Shown here: piece after piece, positions 63,663-64,000 of the stretch
Numbering within the stretch: position 1 is the stretch's first letter
Layout of the letters: the number at the start of each line of letters is the position of its first letter
Assembly: GCA_003151335.1 (NCBI GenBank)
Contig: PLXE01000022.1
Location: 1 to 64,000, forward strand
Direction: 5' to 3'
DNA length: 64,000 nt
Source: Acidobacteriaceae bacterium
GTDB taxonomy: Bacteria > Acidobacteriota > Terriglobia > Terriglobales > Acidobacteriaceae
The notes under the pieces: generated by a model
What the model saw: the letters and a program-made list of their open reading frames with translations, nothing else
Database searches by the model: none
What the model was told of the DNA's origin: nothing
Made by a program: the position numbers and the translations under genes

Positions 63663-64000
63663 CTACCTTCTGAGCACTTGCAACAGATTGCTGTAGTCAT
63701 CGGTCCACAACCGCGACTCCGGCAGGCGGACGCCGTCCAGGGTGCCCGCCGCCCCCGCCACCAGCGGGTTGCTCTGCGACAGCAGCATCCACTCGCTGGT
63801 GGCCACTGTTTCGCCGTCGCCACTGGAGCTGATCCAGGCGCTGCGCAGCCCGAAGCGATTGGCCAACTTCAAGACCACGGGCCTGAGGTCCAGATAGGTG
63901 TTAGTGATGTGAATGGCGATGATCGCCTGCGGCCCGCTCAAGTGCTTCAGGTAGGTTTGGAATGCCTCCACCGTCAGCAGGTGAACCGGTATGGCATCGC
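63663..64000 (-). CDS. Spermidine-synthase-like protein, C-terminal part (runs off the window)
   Basis: The minus-strand frame is open to the window edge. Before the first internal start codon it reads DAIPVHLLTVEAF, followed by QTYLKHLSGPQAIIAIHITN TYLDLRPVVL-type text. That is the segment after the catalytic Asp in spermidine/spermine-synthase-like methyltransferase-fold domains, often fused to an MFS-like membrane half in bacteria. The last ~60 residues form the usual C-terminal sheet (RLPESRLWTDDYSNLLQVLR). The 5' end lies beyond 64000, so length and membrane part are unknown. Confidence 0.8.
   Translation of the reverse strand, partial: DAIPVHLLTVEAFQTYLKHLSGPQAIIAIHITNTYLDLRPVVLKLANRFGLRSAWISSSGDGETVATSEWMLLSQSNPLVAGAAGTLDGVRLPESRLWTDDYSNLLQVLRR

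Overview
The window looks like chromosomal DNA of an Acidobacterium (class Terriglobia, Koribacter/Edaphobacter-like). This is inferred from the GC-rich coding sequence, the acidobacterial protein styles (PEGA-domain kinases, secreted proteins ending in a BamE/SmpA-like module, large multi-spanning envelope proteins) and the many dispersed hairpin repeats between genes. No rRNA operon or plasmid/phage backbone is visible. Positions and motifs were read directly from the sequence; no database search was run.

Layout. 0.1-5.3 kb: tRNA-Asn(GTT), a secreted prolyl oligopeptidase, a two-domain dCTP deaminase-like protein and a lipoprotein. 5.4-11.0 kb: a LysR regulator divergent from a tightly packed leuA-leuB-leuC-leuD operon whose LeuA lacks the leucine-sensing C-terminal domain. 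11.1-22 kb: deoxynucleoside kinase, polysaccharide deacetylase, hemL, an S41-family protein that has lost both catalytic residues, a VOC protein, acpP-acpP-fabF, dtd, two secreted proteins and a dual-specificity phosphatase, separated by repeats of several families.

22.57-25.59 kb: a 3.0-kb mobile element with 23-bp perfect terminal inverted repeats and an 8-bp imperfect target duplication. It carries an IS1595-type transposase and passenger genes. On the minus strand these are a RelE/HigB-like protein, an XRE-type repressor, a 94-aa protein, then, 2 nt later, a class-II tRNA-Ser-like gene with a UAU anticodon, and 4 nt later a 43-aa ORF. Two 18-bp palindromes sit in front of this apparent operon. 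A 46-aa membrane peptide lies on the other strand. This is the most unusual part of the window.

25.7-41.5 kb: glnA with a repeat-rich leader, two secreted proteins sharing a C-terminal module, a PEGA-domain Ser/Thr kinase, an orphan solute-binding lipoprotein, a DHA2-type MFS exporter, gluQ, a polytopic glycosyltransferase-like protein and a PEGA-domain secreted protein. 42.0-54.7 kb: a complete Tad/Flp pilus locus. tadG and two tadE genes are on the plus strand. Prepilin peptidase, rcpC/cpaB, secretin, tadZ, tadA, tadB, tadC, a 39-aa membrane peptide and a DUF192 gene are on the minus strand, together with two nearly identical flp pilin genes made by a tandem duplication. 55.2-64.0 kb: envelope genes (PAP2-type, GT87-type, two GT39-type and two paralogous large membrane proteins), ending in the 3' part of a spermidine-synthase-like gene.

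Genes that plausibly act together are leuABCD under the LysR protein, acpP/acpP/fabF in fatty acid elongation, the Tad genes in pilus assembly, and the 55-63 kb cluster in polyprenyl-sugar-dependent envelope glycan assembly (inferred).
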